Positions 24,122 through 35,811 are shown, counted from the first letter of the stretch. The stretch is 64,000 bases of DNA from Arabidopsis thaliana (GCF_000001735.4 NC_003075.7:7875001-7939000), one strand, 5' to 3'. Numbers and translations: made by a program. Notes: generated by a model not told the origin, from the sequence alone.

Positions 24122-24419
24122 CCTTACCATTAATCTCATCTTTTAGTATCACTTACATTAAATTCCTCCTTTATAGAATGTGTTCAACCATCTCTGATTT
24201 TCATGCTTTGGAAGAGCTCTTTCTGTAGAAGATTCTCGATTAATGGTGGAATCGGCCTCAATGGCTATTGTTGATGCTAGAAGAAGAAGAAGGCAAGAAG
24301 CCCAAATGCATTATTGCCTTATATGATTTGTAAATAAGTTTTGAAGCGTTCGTTAAGCGGAGCTTGGCATGCTCATTCCCGCATGATGAACGAATCTATG
24401 AAAGATCCCTTTTTGGAAG

Positions 24420-25330
24420 AAAAATATTTGGATTCACCTTTATATTCACTTTATTTATTTTAGTCAATTAAAATCTGACACCTAATAATAATAAAAAGAA
24501 TTTAATTTAATTATAAAATCTAATTTTTCACTAAAACGAAATTATGTATCGGTTTAGATTTATTAGAAAAGATCAGGGTTTAGATATCAGTTTGAGTTTA
24601 GAAAGTACGATTAGGGTTTAGATTTATAGTTAAACGGATTATATATTGGTTTACGTTTATAAACATATTTAGATTTTACAATTAAACGAGGTTAAATGTC
24701 GGTTTGGGTTTAGAAAATATCCAAGTTTCAGAATAACTTAAACTGATGTGAGATGTTTTAAATGCACGGATTAGTTCATTTAACACTCATAAAATTAATA
24801 TACATAGTATAAAATATACTCGTAAATTTGATCATGAAATGATGAAACCATATAGTTAGTCGGATTATCATGACTAACTCATATTCTTTTCTTTTTATAT
24901 ATATAATCTACACCATGAACTAACATCACACAATTTTTCCAATTAATTATTTTATCAAAATTAAAAATTACAAATAAAAATCAAAATTGTGATGATCCCT
25001 TGCCACACCACGTTATAGTGTTTTCGATCATTAACATTTGTTGGTTTTAAATTTTATGTCTAAAGTATGTAAACCGGATAATATTAGAACAATAGCTTTG
25101 TACTCTGAGTACTCTCTTAGAAACTAGAGATTTTGGTTGACAAAAAAAAAAAAAAAAAAGAAGAAGAAGAAGAGATTTTGACTTTTCTTGGCCATAAGTT
25201 AATCAACAATTTATGTCCAAACCTAAACCACCCAAATCGGCTTAAGTCCCCAAAAATATAATAAACAAGTGATCGATAAGAGAACAAGTTCAACAACTTC
25301 TCAATCCTAAGAAATGCAACAACTACACAA
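24420..25330. other. Intergenic DNA and upstream region of DIR18
   Basis: AT-rich with a degenerate tandem of ~45 bases (24545-24720) built on GG(T/A)TTAGATTT...TTA, and a poly-A/GAA tract at 25140-25175. No gene seen. Confidence 0.5.
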
Positions 25331-25338
25331 ATCTTCCG

Positions 25339-25346
25339 TATTTATA
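25339..25346 (+). promoter_or_regulatory. TATA box of DIR18
   Basis: TATTTATA 80 to 88 bases upstream of the DIR18 ATG, giving a leader of about 50 bases. Confidence 0.5.
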
Positions 25347-25426
25347 CACCTATTGATCAATCTCAAATCCTTCAATCTTTCCTACAAAACAAAACCAAGA
25401 ATCATACAAAACAAGCATCCTCCAAT

Positions 25427-26161
25427 ATGATGAAACAATCACCATTCTCACTTTTAACATCAATCTTTCTCATAGCTGCTCTTTTTACTGCAACTACCGC
25501 ACTCGATCCTGCACCCGAAGACCCGATTTTTGAATTGTACATGCACGATATACTTGGGGGAAGCAGTCCCACAGCAAGACCCATTACGGGTTTGCTTGGA
25601 AACATCTACAACGGTCAAGTACCGTTTGCTAAGCAGATCGGTTTTGTTCCACCGCAAAACGGTGTAGCCATACCCAACGCAAATGGGGCAATGCCAACGG
25701 TTAACGGTATCAACGGTATTCCATTAGGTACTGGTTTGTCTGGAACAGCGTTTTCTGGTCAGAATCTAAATGGGATTCAGACTCAGTTGGGTCCTGATGG
25801 TCTGAGTCTTGGGTTTGGAACAATCACGGTGATTGACGACATAATCACATCTGGTCCTGACTTGGGGTCACAACCACTTGGTAAGGCTCAAGGTGTTTAT
25901 GTTGCCAGCTCAGCAGATGGAAGCACGCAGATGATGGCTTTCACAGCTATGCTTGAAGGTGGAGAGTACAATGATAATCTAAATTTCTATGGAATCTATA
26001 GGATAGGAAGCGCCATGTCACATCTGTCAGTGACTGGAGGAACCGGAAGGTTTAAGAACGCTTGCGGATTTGCAGAGGTTAGGCCGTTGATTCCTGCGGG
26101 CCAACACTTTGTTGATGGAGCTGAGATGCTGTTGAGGATCATTGTCCATCTGAAATACTGA
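25427..26161 (+). CDS. DIR18: Dirigent-domain protein DIR18
   Basis: Single-exon gene of 244 residues. A signal peptide spans residues 1-~25 (MMKQSPFSLLTSIFLIAALF... ending TTALDP). The dirigent domain is split by a long Gly/Asn-rich insertion. Block one is FELYMHDILGGSSPTARPIT (residues ~36-55). The insertion at ~75-120 is full of NGxxxPNxNG-type repeats. Then come GFGTITVIDD, AQGVYVASS, FTAMLEGGEYND, SVTGGTGRFK and the C-terminal LRIIVHLKY. Dirigent proteins act in the cell wall, steering coupling of phenoxy radicals. The inserted-domain architecture matches the ESB1-like subgroup linked to Casparian-strip lignin in roots; the role here is inferred from that subgroup. Two adjacent ATGs (25427, 25430) are possible starts. 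Confidence 0.9.
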   Translation: MMKQSPFSLLTSIFLIAALFTATTALDPAPEDPIFELYMHDILGGSSPTARPITGLLGNIYNGQVPFAKQIGFVPPQNGVAIPNANGAMPTVNGINGIPLGTGLSGTAFSGQNLNGIQTQLGPDGLSLGFGTITVIDDIITSGPDLGSQPLGKAQGVYVASSADGSTQMMAFTAMLEGGEYNDNLNFYGIYRIGSAMSHLSVTGGTGRFKNACGFAEVRPLIPAGQHFVDGAEMLLRIIVHLKY

Positions 26162-26368
26162 GAATTATGTTTAAAACTTGTGAATGAAATGTGTGTGAAA
26201 TGTGTGATGCCATTTGTAATTAAGAATGTTTCCTTCTTGTGAATTATTCCAACAACTATTCTGAGAAGGGTCTGGTTTATTGCTCTCATGCTTGATTCCG
26301 ACAATAAAAGTAAGAATAAGAATATTGGAAGGCTTGTGAATCGCCGGAACAAACACCGTTCACTCAGC

Positions 26369-28792
26369 TCAGAACACTCCAAAGAATGTGGCTGCAGCAA
26401 AAACTAAGAAGAGAGCTCCCCCAACATAGCCCACCTGCATCAAAAGACCACCAATTTTCATTAGCTTGTGCGCTATTCGGTTGCTGTGAATGGACTTGTG
26501 TAAGCATTAACTCATACCAGTTTCTCAGAGATATAGTTGGCAAGGAACGCGCCGCCCATGATTGCAAGCACTGTTGCTACTAAGTGTCCAGCAATAGCTC
26601 CGCTCGCAACTCCCAATGGAGACTATAACACAGATTTGAAACAGAGAAATGTTTAGGGTGTAGTGAGCTAAAGCTTGTGGTGTTGTGGGATGGTGTGAAT
26701 CATACCTGTGCAGCACCAAGCGCAACAGTAGCAAGCATTGATCGATCTCCCCATTCCTGATTAGACAAAGAACCCTCAATTATCAAAATGTGGATGGTTT
26801 AATTTAAGTTCTTGACAAACGCAAAGGGGTTCTTCTTTCTTACCGCAAAGAACACGAGGCTGAATGACTTCCAGAGGATTTCAAGTGGGTTTGTGAGCTT
26901 TTTGGACGCCTTTTCTTTCACGAGTTCCTCAGCTTCGGAGTATTCACCAAGTTCTATACCAGTTTCCTCACCATTCTTGGCTTCCACTGGTGGAAGATCC
27001 CATGCATCTTTAATGGATTTCAATCCAAAAAACATGAGAAGCGCAATTGCAGCATATTCTCCTATCGGTAGTGCTGTTCAAAGAGAGAAAAGTATCTCAT
27101 CATATATTTTCCAGAAAATGGTTTGTTTGTATGAGCAAAGTAACAGCTTGAAGATAAAGAAGCCTTAGGTAGCTTACTCGTTTGGAACTGAGCAGGCACG
27201 GATTGAAATATCTTCCCAATAACAACTGATAAGATAGTCATCAAAGATAAAGCCCCCATTGAACCTAAAAGGACCTTGTCAAGAAATTCAAGGTCAATAA
27301 CATCAGCGTTCACCGAATAAATAAGTACAAAAGGATCAAAGAGAGTGAGAGAGAAATATTAGAAGAAAACGTACCAGTGTTTTCTCATACTGCATGGCCA
27401 ACAAAGCAGCAATGAAAAATGTCTGGCCAACCGAAAACGACATAAGTGAGATCACAGAATTTGGGTAACATAAAAGAAATCTAAAGGTGGTATGCTACAA
27501 AATAGCGGCGACATGATTAGATAGATATATACCTTGTCTCCAATCTCAGAAACAAATATGAGTGAGAAGGCTGCTGTGAAGCCTGACTTTGCTACTGCTG
27601 CTAAAACTGAAGATGGTCCTCCTTTCACAAAAGTGATAAGAGAAAATACCAAACCACAACTCAGTAGTACAAGCGCTATTGACAAAGAATAAGGAAATGG
27701 CCCTCGAGGTTTTAAGCTGCAGGATACAATGAAAATACAAGGATCAAAGATCACATACACAATATAAAAGAGAAGTATAACCACACTAGCTTCAAATTAA
27801 CCCTATTACACACACACACATAAATTTAGTGTGGCATAATTCACAGAGATTTGAAGAAATTCTTCTACTAAAAGAAACACTTCAAGTATTTCACGAACTT
27901 CAACTTCTTATGTTTTTTTTTCAACTTCTTATGTTATTCCTGAGCCTGCCTATATAAACACCAATACCACAAAAAATCCTAACTTACTAAGCTTTCTTGC
28001 CAAAAAATAATAAGAGATACATATAATCACCATGATCTATAAAGTAATCACTTATGCCCCCTTAACTATTGCTTGCTCATACACCTAAAAAGAGTCAAAG
28101 AGATGATAAACTAAAGTTCCAAACACAAAATTACCAGTAAATGTTGCTACCTATATCCAAGCGGACAACGCCACTACAGATCCATGTCGATTTATTTCAC
28201 ACTTAAAACACAATTTTCAACAGTAAATTGGATCTTCACGGTATATATTGGTTACATGTCATAGTCTATATTCAGAGTCTAAACAGTCCCTTGTTAACAA
28301 GAAGAATATACTCATAAATGACACAAGTATGAACTAGTAACCTTTCTGATGAAGTGGCAGGAGACTGATCAAGAGAACTACTCTGAGATCCATCCTCTTC
28401 TCCACCACTATAACTCCCAGATCCAACACCAGCATCTGATGCACGAACTCTAAATTTTCCCCAGAGCAAATCCAACTTTGGTCTCCGTCTACATCTTACT
28501 ACAAACTAGTTAGTACTAGAAATCTTTAAATCGAACTCTAAAAAAATTCATTTCCATATGAACAAGTAATAAGAAATCTTTAGCTAAGCTCATCTCTACA
28601 CAATCCATAGCAAAGTCGTGGACTTTCAAGTCGTAGGAAGAGTAACTTACAAGGAAGAAACGTGGGTTTTCTCGAACTCTTCGGACAAGGCAAAGTTTCA
28701 GACAGAGACAGAAACGGGAGTTTCTGTATTGAAGATACAGTTACTGCTGTTGCTGTGGAATTAGCATTCTTGCTCAAGCTTGTGAGCTTCAT
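26369..28792 (-). CDS. CMT1: Chloroplast manganese transporter, GDT1/UPF0016 family (CMT1 / PAM71-HL)
   Basis: Nine exons: 28651-28792, 28342-28498, 27533-27716, 27375-27422, 27178-27274, 26844-27073, 26706-26756, 26518-26622, 26369-26434 (1080 coding bases, 359 residues), phases all join. Residues 1-~75 are a Ser/Lys/Arg-rich plastid transit peptide. The mature part has the family's two cation-binding signatures in transmembrane helices: SEIGDKTFFIAALLAM and EWGDRSMLATVALGA. The first is interrupted by an intron between GDK and TFF. A long acidic loop (about residues 220-260, rich in E and K) separates the two halves, as in the family. GDT1 proteins move Mn2+ and Ca2+; PAM71-HL/CMT1 sits in the chloroplast inner envelope and imports Mn2+ for photosystem II. 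Family and motifs are seen; the CMT1 assignment (AT4G13590) is from memory of the locus. Exon 2 acceptor chosen by phase. Confidence 0.92.
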
Positions 28793-28979
28793 GATCTTTT
28801 TATTCAGAATTCACGGAAGCAGATATATTAGTGAAACATTGCTTGAGTTGATTTCGTTTGATAAAGTAGAAACCCAGAAAGAAAGATTGAGACTTTTTTC
28901 CGAATTTTACTGCAAATCGAAGAAGAGAAGAATGGTTTGGTGATGGAGATAGGATTTGCAATTTCGGGTTCTCTTTGTC

Positions 28980-30240
28980 TGTGCGGTTGGGTTTGACTCT
29001 AGATTGGCCACGTGTGTTGTGAGTTCTCGAAGATAACGAAACGGCATCGTTTTATAGTTTACTGAGAAGTGAGAAAGTATGATATCATGTTATTTTTTTA
29101 TTTTATTTTTTGTCGGCGATATCATGTTAAACCACCCACAGTAAACCGTTTTTTGTTTTTTACATGAATGTAAACCATAATTAATTGAAAATGAAACTAT
29201 ATATAATTATCTTAGAGAAAGAAGAAGAGAAAAAAAAATTGTTGAAAATGAATTTTCTGCGATATTGCAGAAGTTATAACCTAGTAATATTAAATAATCA
29301 TACGTTAAAAAAAGAGAAAAAATAGAAATAACAATATCAGTTAAAAGTTTAAGATTTGATTTTTTACTCTACAAAAAAATTGTGTTCCTTAAATGTCTAT
29401 AGAAAAGTGTATGTATATTATTGTAAATAACAAAAATCACTTTATTAATCAATAAAACAGAAAAGTTCAAAAACATTAGGTAGTAATTTATGTGTGTTTC
29501 GATAACGATAGAGATAAATGTGTTTTTACTTTTTAGCAACTTAATAACATCTGAATCGGTTCAAGTACATATGTAGTGATTTTATACTAAATGTTGTAAG
29601 AAAAAAATGGTTCAATTGGATAAAAGAGCAAGTTAGATGGAAGATACCCAAAGACAAACATCCGTAGAAAGCCGCCGCAACAATCTTCGCTACATACTTA
29701 TAATTTTGTCCGTTGTTTTTCTCGTAGAAGTCTTACGTAGGAAAAAAATTGGCAAGATATGTAAGGTTATGAGTCTATACCAGAATATTGGATATGTTAA
29801 GGATGTTTGTCTTTGCTAACATTATTTCGGGGTTTGGTAGATTTTACAAAAGAAAAAAAAAACTATTCCATCCTATATCGATGGGCTGATATGATTCATT
29901 TGTGCTAGTGGATTAGCAAAAAATGTCATCACACGTTAACACTAAAATCATCATTTTTGAACTCCTCAAAATGACAATTCTTGCAAATGAAACCCAAAAG
30001 TACTAAAAATAATGGAATCGAATGGGGCAGTGCTGTCAACAAGCTGACAAGAGGTTTGGGCTAATAAAATCGAGAGGAATCCTCCGGACAGCATGGAGCT
30101 CAACAAATGGGAGATCCTTTCTTTCTTTTTTATGCATTTGTGGGTTTTGCTTGGAACCAAAGTAAGTCTATTAATTTAGATCTCAGGTTATTAATTTTTC
30201 TTATGTAAGTCTATGTCATAGGCGAACTGAAGAGGGAGTA
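28980..30240. other. Intergenic DNA upstream of CMT1, no gene seen
   Basis: AT-rich with poly-A and poly-T runs. Short frames at 29637-29819 and 29966-30160 show no recognisable domain. Confidence 0.5.
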
Positions 30241-30246
30241 CAAAAA

Positions 30247-31951
30247 TCATATATATGAAAGTTGGTCAACTCTCTCCATATGAGTAACACATCATCATAC
30301 CAGTGAATGTCACATGTCATTCTAAATTAATATTATTAAAAACAAATTTAGTGATAAAGAATTAAAAGTTTCACATTGCATTGAATCATCCATTAATCCC
30401 ACTCTTAACTAAATATCTTCATATAAAAGAAAAAATACAAAAAAATCATGTTAATGTATCAAACACTACTCTCATTTTACTTTTCTTATTTTGCTATTTT
30501 TTAATAGTCATTACTTGATAAGGACTAGAATTTTTCGTGTTTTGTAACTTAGTTGTTTGCTATTTAACTTTTTTTAGTTTAGTAATTTTAACTTAATCTT
30601 TTCTTTTTATTATATTTTTTGTCTACATGATATGGTTTTTTTGCGCAAAATATGATTAATCGGTAACATTAATAATGACATGCATATTTTTTTTAATAAT
30701 GGTCTTTTGAGAGGTTAGATATACCAAAAAGTTAAATATACGACTCTCTCTCCAATATGAATATGACTATATCTATATATACATTTTTGCAGCCATTTTG
30801 TGAAATAAATCCTGGAGTTGGAACTTATTTACAATAGATGCCACTGGCTTTTAATTATTGGGGTTTTCAGCAATAAATTGATTAACAAACGAAAAACATT
30901 CCAAATATATTCTAATCCCATATATCACGCAGATTTTTCCAAAATTTGAAATAGATTTCGGTAACTATTTAAAATAAAAAATGTTTGACAACCCAAAAGA
31001 CAATTGCAATCCCTTAAAATGAGCAAAACGCAACTAAATATATTTCTTATCAATTCACTAAATCTTATTTCTCCAAAATTTGAACTAAATTTCGACAACT
31101 ATTTAAAACAAAATTTTGTTTGACAAACTAAAACACAATTGCAATCCCTTAAAATATTTATTTTAATTATAAATTTAAATTAGCGGGGTACCGCAGTTTT
31201 TTTTACAGGACGGGTTTGGCGAAACAGGTTTGGAAGGACGTTACTTAATAACAATTGTAAACTATAAAATAAAAATATTTTATAGATAGATATAATTTGC
31301 AAAATTTTATATATACTAATTTCGAAAAACAAATTGTCTCCGCGGTGTACCGCGGGTTAAAATCTAGTGCAAATGTAAAGAGAGAAACCTATAAGAGTTA
31401 ACTTAAAAGACTATTTAATTTTTGCTTTCTTTTTTCTCTTTCATGTGAAAACTTTTAAAGCAAATGAGTAATTAGTTATACATTATGTTATTCAAATTAT
31501 GTCAATCCAATATTTAGCCATGAGCCTATCATGATGTGATTGGATACTAGATTAGGAGAGAATACATAGAACAAGAAATTGTTTGCTTAGAATCAAGTTA
31601 GGCAACTTTCAAACTAAATAAGTAACATAATTGTATACCATTTTATCATATATGGTTGATATAAGTATTTCATAATAGTTAAAAAAGATAAGAATCTTGG
31701 GTATATATAGATAAAAAGATTTATACATGAAAAAAATATAATTGATATTTGAATCAAAAGTGAATCTAACTATACAAATATAATTACAGAAAATGAATAT
31801 AATTTTATTAACTACATAATAACATACACGAAAAATAACATAAATTAGCAATAAAAATAGTAAATAAATTAGCAATAAAAATAGTTAAACATAGTTATTT
31901 TTAAACAATTTTCAAAACAATAACCCACACGTAGTTTGGGTATTCACCTAG
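30247..31951 (+). mobile_element. Non-autonomous Helitron (ATREP-like), copy 2, carrying a nested Helitron
   Basis: Begins TCATATATATGAAAGTTGGTC after A and ends with the hairpin ACCCACACGTAGTTTGGGT, then ATTCACCTAG, then T. Stem ACCCA/TGGGT plus CTAG|T is the diagnostic Helitron 3' end. Apart from a 596-base insertion at 30772-31367 it aligns along its length with the element at 21291-22345. Confidence 0.85.
30772..31367 (+). mobile_element. Nested small Helitron with exact empty-site evidence
   Basis: Begins TCTATATATACATTTTTGCA after A30771 and ends CCGCGGTGTACCGCGG (31340-31355), GTTAAAAT, CTAG before T31368. The host copy at 21291-22345 has the uninterrupted sequence TTATA|TGCAAATG at the matching place, so the insertion between A and T is seen directly. 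No coding capacity: non-autonomous. Confidence 0.88.
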
Positions 31952-32191
31952 TGTGTTATAAAAAAAGAAAACATATTATTGATTCTAAACACGGCTAGGC
32001 TCGAGTAAATGGGTCGAAAGCTTAATGGCTTATCTTTTTAGTGGATGTTCATGGTAATATGTTATAGACTCATAGTCAACACAACAAATAAATATCTTCT
32101 GTTTTCAACATTGAAACCGATAGTATTAATGGCCATAAATCTGGCATTTAATTCGTGATTGCTAATTTTAACGGAGTGGTTTTACTTTCGC
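31952..32191. other. Flank between Helitron and hairpin locus
   Basis: Unique-looking 240 bases upstream of the TATA box at 32192; likely part of the promoter of the hairpin locus if it is transcribed. Confidence 0.4.
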
Positions 32192-32199
32192 ATATAAAA
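32192..32199 (+). promoter_or_regulatory. TATA box of the candidate hairpin RNA gene
   Basis: CATATAAAAGG (core ATATAAAA) on plus, about 165 bases upstream of the 5' arm of the hairpin at 32356. Transcription would start near 32225 in a CT/A-rich context. No protein frame follows it. Confidence 0.5.
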
Positions 32200-32355
32200 G
32201 GTAGAAGAAAGAGTTTCTTCTGATACCCAATCTCATTCATTATCATAGACAACAAAATAAATCTTCTTCATGTCTCTTTTCTCTATTTTTTTCTAAGTCT
32301 TGAGATTATGCACATCATGAATGTTTGTTAGATTATTTTCGGATGTTGCAAATAA

Positions 32356-32695
32356 GAAGATCTGCAGTGATGGAGGAGGGTAAGTTGCCTTGCAAGACCA
32401 GTCAACCATAGAGTCTCTTTCAATAGTTGTGGTTCTTATCTTTGTTTGAGTGAGCAAAAAGAATAAGTTTTTTTACAATCCTATTTGATAACTTCAACAG
32501 AAATATGAGTTATAGATTTGATGAAGTAAAGGTATTTCTGATAATCTATAATTCATCATAGACAGAAATGTAGTCTTATACATGTAAAGTTATCAAATGG
32601 GCTCATGGAAAAACTTATTCCTTTTACTTAATCAAACAAAACTAAAGACCACAACGAAGAGACTCTATGTAGACTGGACTCGCAAGACAACTTAT
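32356..32695 (+). ncRNA. Candidate MIRNA or siRNA hairpin derived from a MET1-family methyltransferase exon
   Basis: The 5' arm (32356-32493) and 3' arm (about 32570-32695) are inverted copies, roughly 80% alike by eye, with a ~90-base loop. The 3' arm matches MEE57 in sense from the end of an intron into the exon (window 45724-45850; shared TTATCAAATGGG, GACCACAACG, GACTCTATG, AGACTGGACT). The 5' arm is antisense to 45744-45875. Because intron sequence is present, the copy was made from DNA. In a plus transcript from the TATA at 32192, the 5' arm would carry the antisense strand. Bases 32391-32415 are complementary to MEE57 45817-45841 at 22 of 25 positions. That is how young plant MIRNA genes arise (inverted duplication of a target gene). 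No small-RNA data are available here, so function is inference. I know of miR773 as a regulator of a MET2 gene, and its sequence as I remember it is not in this stem. Confidence 0.55.
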
Positions 32696-32699
32696 AAAA

Positions 32700-33900
32700 T
32701 AGTGTTTTAGTTAGACAATTAGAATCAACTAAAAAGTTTATAAATTTAGAAAATCTAATATTATAATATAGTTTAATTCTTATTTTTATAATATAATATA
32801 TGCATAATACGGAACATATATCTATATCTACTAAATCAACCGTTAAGTTAACAAAAATTGCAACCCTTTCTGTTTGACAAGTAGCAAAAATCTCAAATTT
32901 TACTCTTTTACTTTCATGTAATCCTATTCTATTATTCTTGAAAATAAAATTATCAAAAATAGAAAAATATTTTACCATTTTCTTAGCAACCACCCATGAT
33001 CTCAAAATCATCTCATCTTCCAAACTCTCTCCCACATATCTTTTTTGTTAAAATAACTCTTTCCCACTTTATTCAATAATTTGTTTGTTTTATAATTTTG
33101 AAATTTACCTATCTATATTTTTTCTTTTGATGAAATTTAACTATATAGCTAATTAATGAATTCAATGCACTTCTATTGTTAAAAACTAATGGCAACATAT
33201 GTTTGATTTTCCCAAAATATTTTGATATATGATGTAAATTGGCATTTATTTTGTATACGCATAGCATGGACCATAATGCTAGTCTAGTTGTATTATAAAT
33301 GTATCTATGACTTGTTGCGATAAGTTGCGATGAGGAAGAATTGGATATAGACTTCACGGATTAAACAACTGAAACCAACAAATGAAATACCCTAAATGAA
33401 AGAGTAAAACGTTTTTTTTTTGTTGGCTATTTACCTAAGAATCACAATGCAATTGTCAATAAAAACTAGCAGAAGTAGAAAGCCTTATTTAGCAAATTAT
33501 TAGTTAATCTTTTTCAGAAAAAAACTTAATTTTCTTGAGTAAATGTTTGTATTTCTTACCAATAATTAACACAAAAAGGGTTTTTATGCAAAAACACATT
33601 CGAAAAGTATTTGTTTGCAAGTTAACCCTCCACCTCAAATAAATACACGTCAATATCACAATCTCAAAAGTCACCCGCAATATAACCTATAGACGTGTAT
33701 AAATTTTGCAAACCGTATAAGTCAGTATATATGTTATCAAAACTACGTCGTTTTGAACATTTTTATTTTTTCCTAAGCTAACTAGGAAAAATATATCTAA
33801 AACAGGAAACATAATTTAAGGTGGCCTATGATCATCTATATTTATGAACAACCCAGACCTGTTTTCACATATCTGAAACAGAAACTAAGAACACGAGATT
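32700..33900. other. AT-rich intergenic DNA, no gene seen
   Basis: The longest frames are minus 32628-33035 (overlapping the hairpin) and 33109-33357. Neither has a domain, and the first is read through the inverted repeat. Confidence 0.5.
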
Positions 33901-33919
33901 TACAAAGTTCCCTCTGTTG

Positions 33920-34440
33920 CAAATCACAACGTTGAGGTACGTCTCGGTGAGGATTTGCTCCTCACAAGCCGAATCCACCATCCAAAGTTAAGAGATTACA
34001 ATGGTGCTCTTCAATGGAGATCTCTCACCAACTCTCGTCTACAAATCTCTCTCTAAGAAGATGAAGAAGAAGATAAAGAACAAGGAGCAAAACCCAGAGA
34101 ATCACTCTCTCTCACTTCTCTCTCTCTAACTCTCACCAAGAACCCAAAATTGAGAATAAGAATTTATCCATCATTAAGCTCACCTCTCTGCTCTTGTATT
34201 AAGTGATGAGCTGAATCTAACAAACGTTCGCACGTGTTAACATCCACACTTGTGACTTCTTCTTTATTCCCTTCAAAGCCTCTTCTTGAACTAGAAGCTT
34301 CACTTGAACATGTAAACTCCAAATACTCTAGTTGCTATAGAGTCTTTGCCAAACTTGAACTTGTTTTATCCTTCTTCTCTTTCATTAGCTTGAGCAAAGC
34401 TTCTTTGAGCTTTCTCCAAGCTCCACTTTAAAGTTGAATC
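33920..34440 (-). repeat. Possible retroelement-derived block
   Basis: About 520 bases with composition unlike its surroundings: CT-rich tracts on plus (34100-34130), few long A/T runs. Read on minus it resembles an LTR or leader of a copia element (GTAATCTCTTAACTTTGGAT, GAGGAGCAAATCCTCACCGA). I could not find matching LTR ends or a target-site duplication, so this stays tentative. Confidence 0.25.
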
Positions 34441-34652
34441 ATACTTTAACATAATCTCTTCTTCAATTTAATGGATTTGATATATTTGCCAGATCTTATA
34501 TATAAAAAAATAAAGTTCTTTTTTTTTCTATGGACATTCTTACTCTCTACACTTGTATGATAGAAAACAACAAAAAAAAACTACTACGCGTCACAGTTAA
34601 TTTCCGCGAATCTGTTGGATTGCTGCTGTGGTAATCAATTTATGTAGTACAA

Positions 34653-35811
34653 CTAGATATGGACCCGTGGTACATCCCGGGTTGATATTTTCTTTATAAG
34701 TTAATTTTTTTATTTTAATTAATATTATTTATATATGAATAACATATTAAAGAGGTAGATTACGGGTCTATATTTTTAATAAATAAAAAAATGATTTTTT
34801 ATCTTTAAAATGATATATATATATATATATATATATATAGGCTATTCATTTTTAATGTATGATACACCTCGTGACGATTTTTATAACTAAAACTATATTT
34901 AATTTTAAATTATATTTGTTTTGTTAATATTATTTGTTTTGTTTAGTGTTTACAATTGTATAATTATATTTTTATTATTAATTCTAGGGTTTCACCCATA
35001 ATATATCATCCCATAATAATATCAATCTAGACATGTCCCATGAAATTAAACATTATTTTCTTATTTTCTTATAAAGTTCAAATATTTATAATATTTGAAA
35101 CTTGAATTTTTTTAATATTGATCTAAACTTAATAGTTTTATTTTGATTGTTATATCTAGGATTAATGATTGATATTATAACTACAGGTTAGGATTATAAT
35201 TTTAGCCAATCATTTTGATCATTTTTATAGTATGACTCTGAAACATTGCCAGATTTTTAAGCAATGTGGGACCTTGTACACATATTTTATTTTTTTCATC
35301 GATTGAGTAATATATGTCAGTTTTTTAAAATTTGAATTACATCATATGCAGAAAAAATCCTAACATTTATTAACTATATGTATTTATACATAAAATCAAA
35401 ATCAATTAGAAATAAGAACAAATAAAAAAGTGAAAGAAGAATTTATATATTTATATTTACTGTAGGTAAAGAGAGTTTAGACAATTAGCAATTAATTGAA
35501 TATAGTGCAATAAAGATGAAATTTAATTAAGGATATAAATTTAAGATAATATCTCCATGGAATAGATTTTGTAAGGTCTAAAAACTAAATAGTATTTACT
35601 TTTAGGACAAAAATTTTGCTGAAAGATATTTTATGCAATAACTCAATTGTAATTATTCACAAATATAAATAAGTGTTTAATGTTGATTGATGATTTGTAA
35701 GTTTTGTACTTTAGAAAATTTTGTTTAGATATTTTTGTAAGGACTTGAAAGTTAATAATATTTTTTAAAAAGATTTTTTACACAAAATTTTACCAAAAAT
35801 GTATAAATAGA
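34653..35811 (-). mobile_element. Non-autonomous Helitron on minus strand
   Basis: On minus it starts TCTATTTATACATTTTT (from 35811), close to the start of the nested Helitron at 30772. It ends in a stem ACCCG...CGGGT (34663-34682), then CCATAT, then CTAG at 34656-34653, followed by T. Flanks are A34652 and T35812 on plus, consistent with A|T insertion. About 1.16 kb, no transposase. It contains a (TA)n tract at ~34817-34838. Confidence 0.65.

Noticed and set aside
25996-26400. Minus-strand 134-residue frame
   Set aside because: It overlaps DIR18 and the last CMT1 exon in another frame and contains no domain: a shadow frame.
33920-34440. A complete solo copia LTR
   Set aside because: I could not find TG...CA ends with a 5-base target duplication, so it is listed only as a possible retroelement block.
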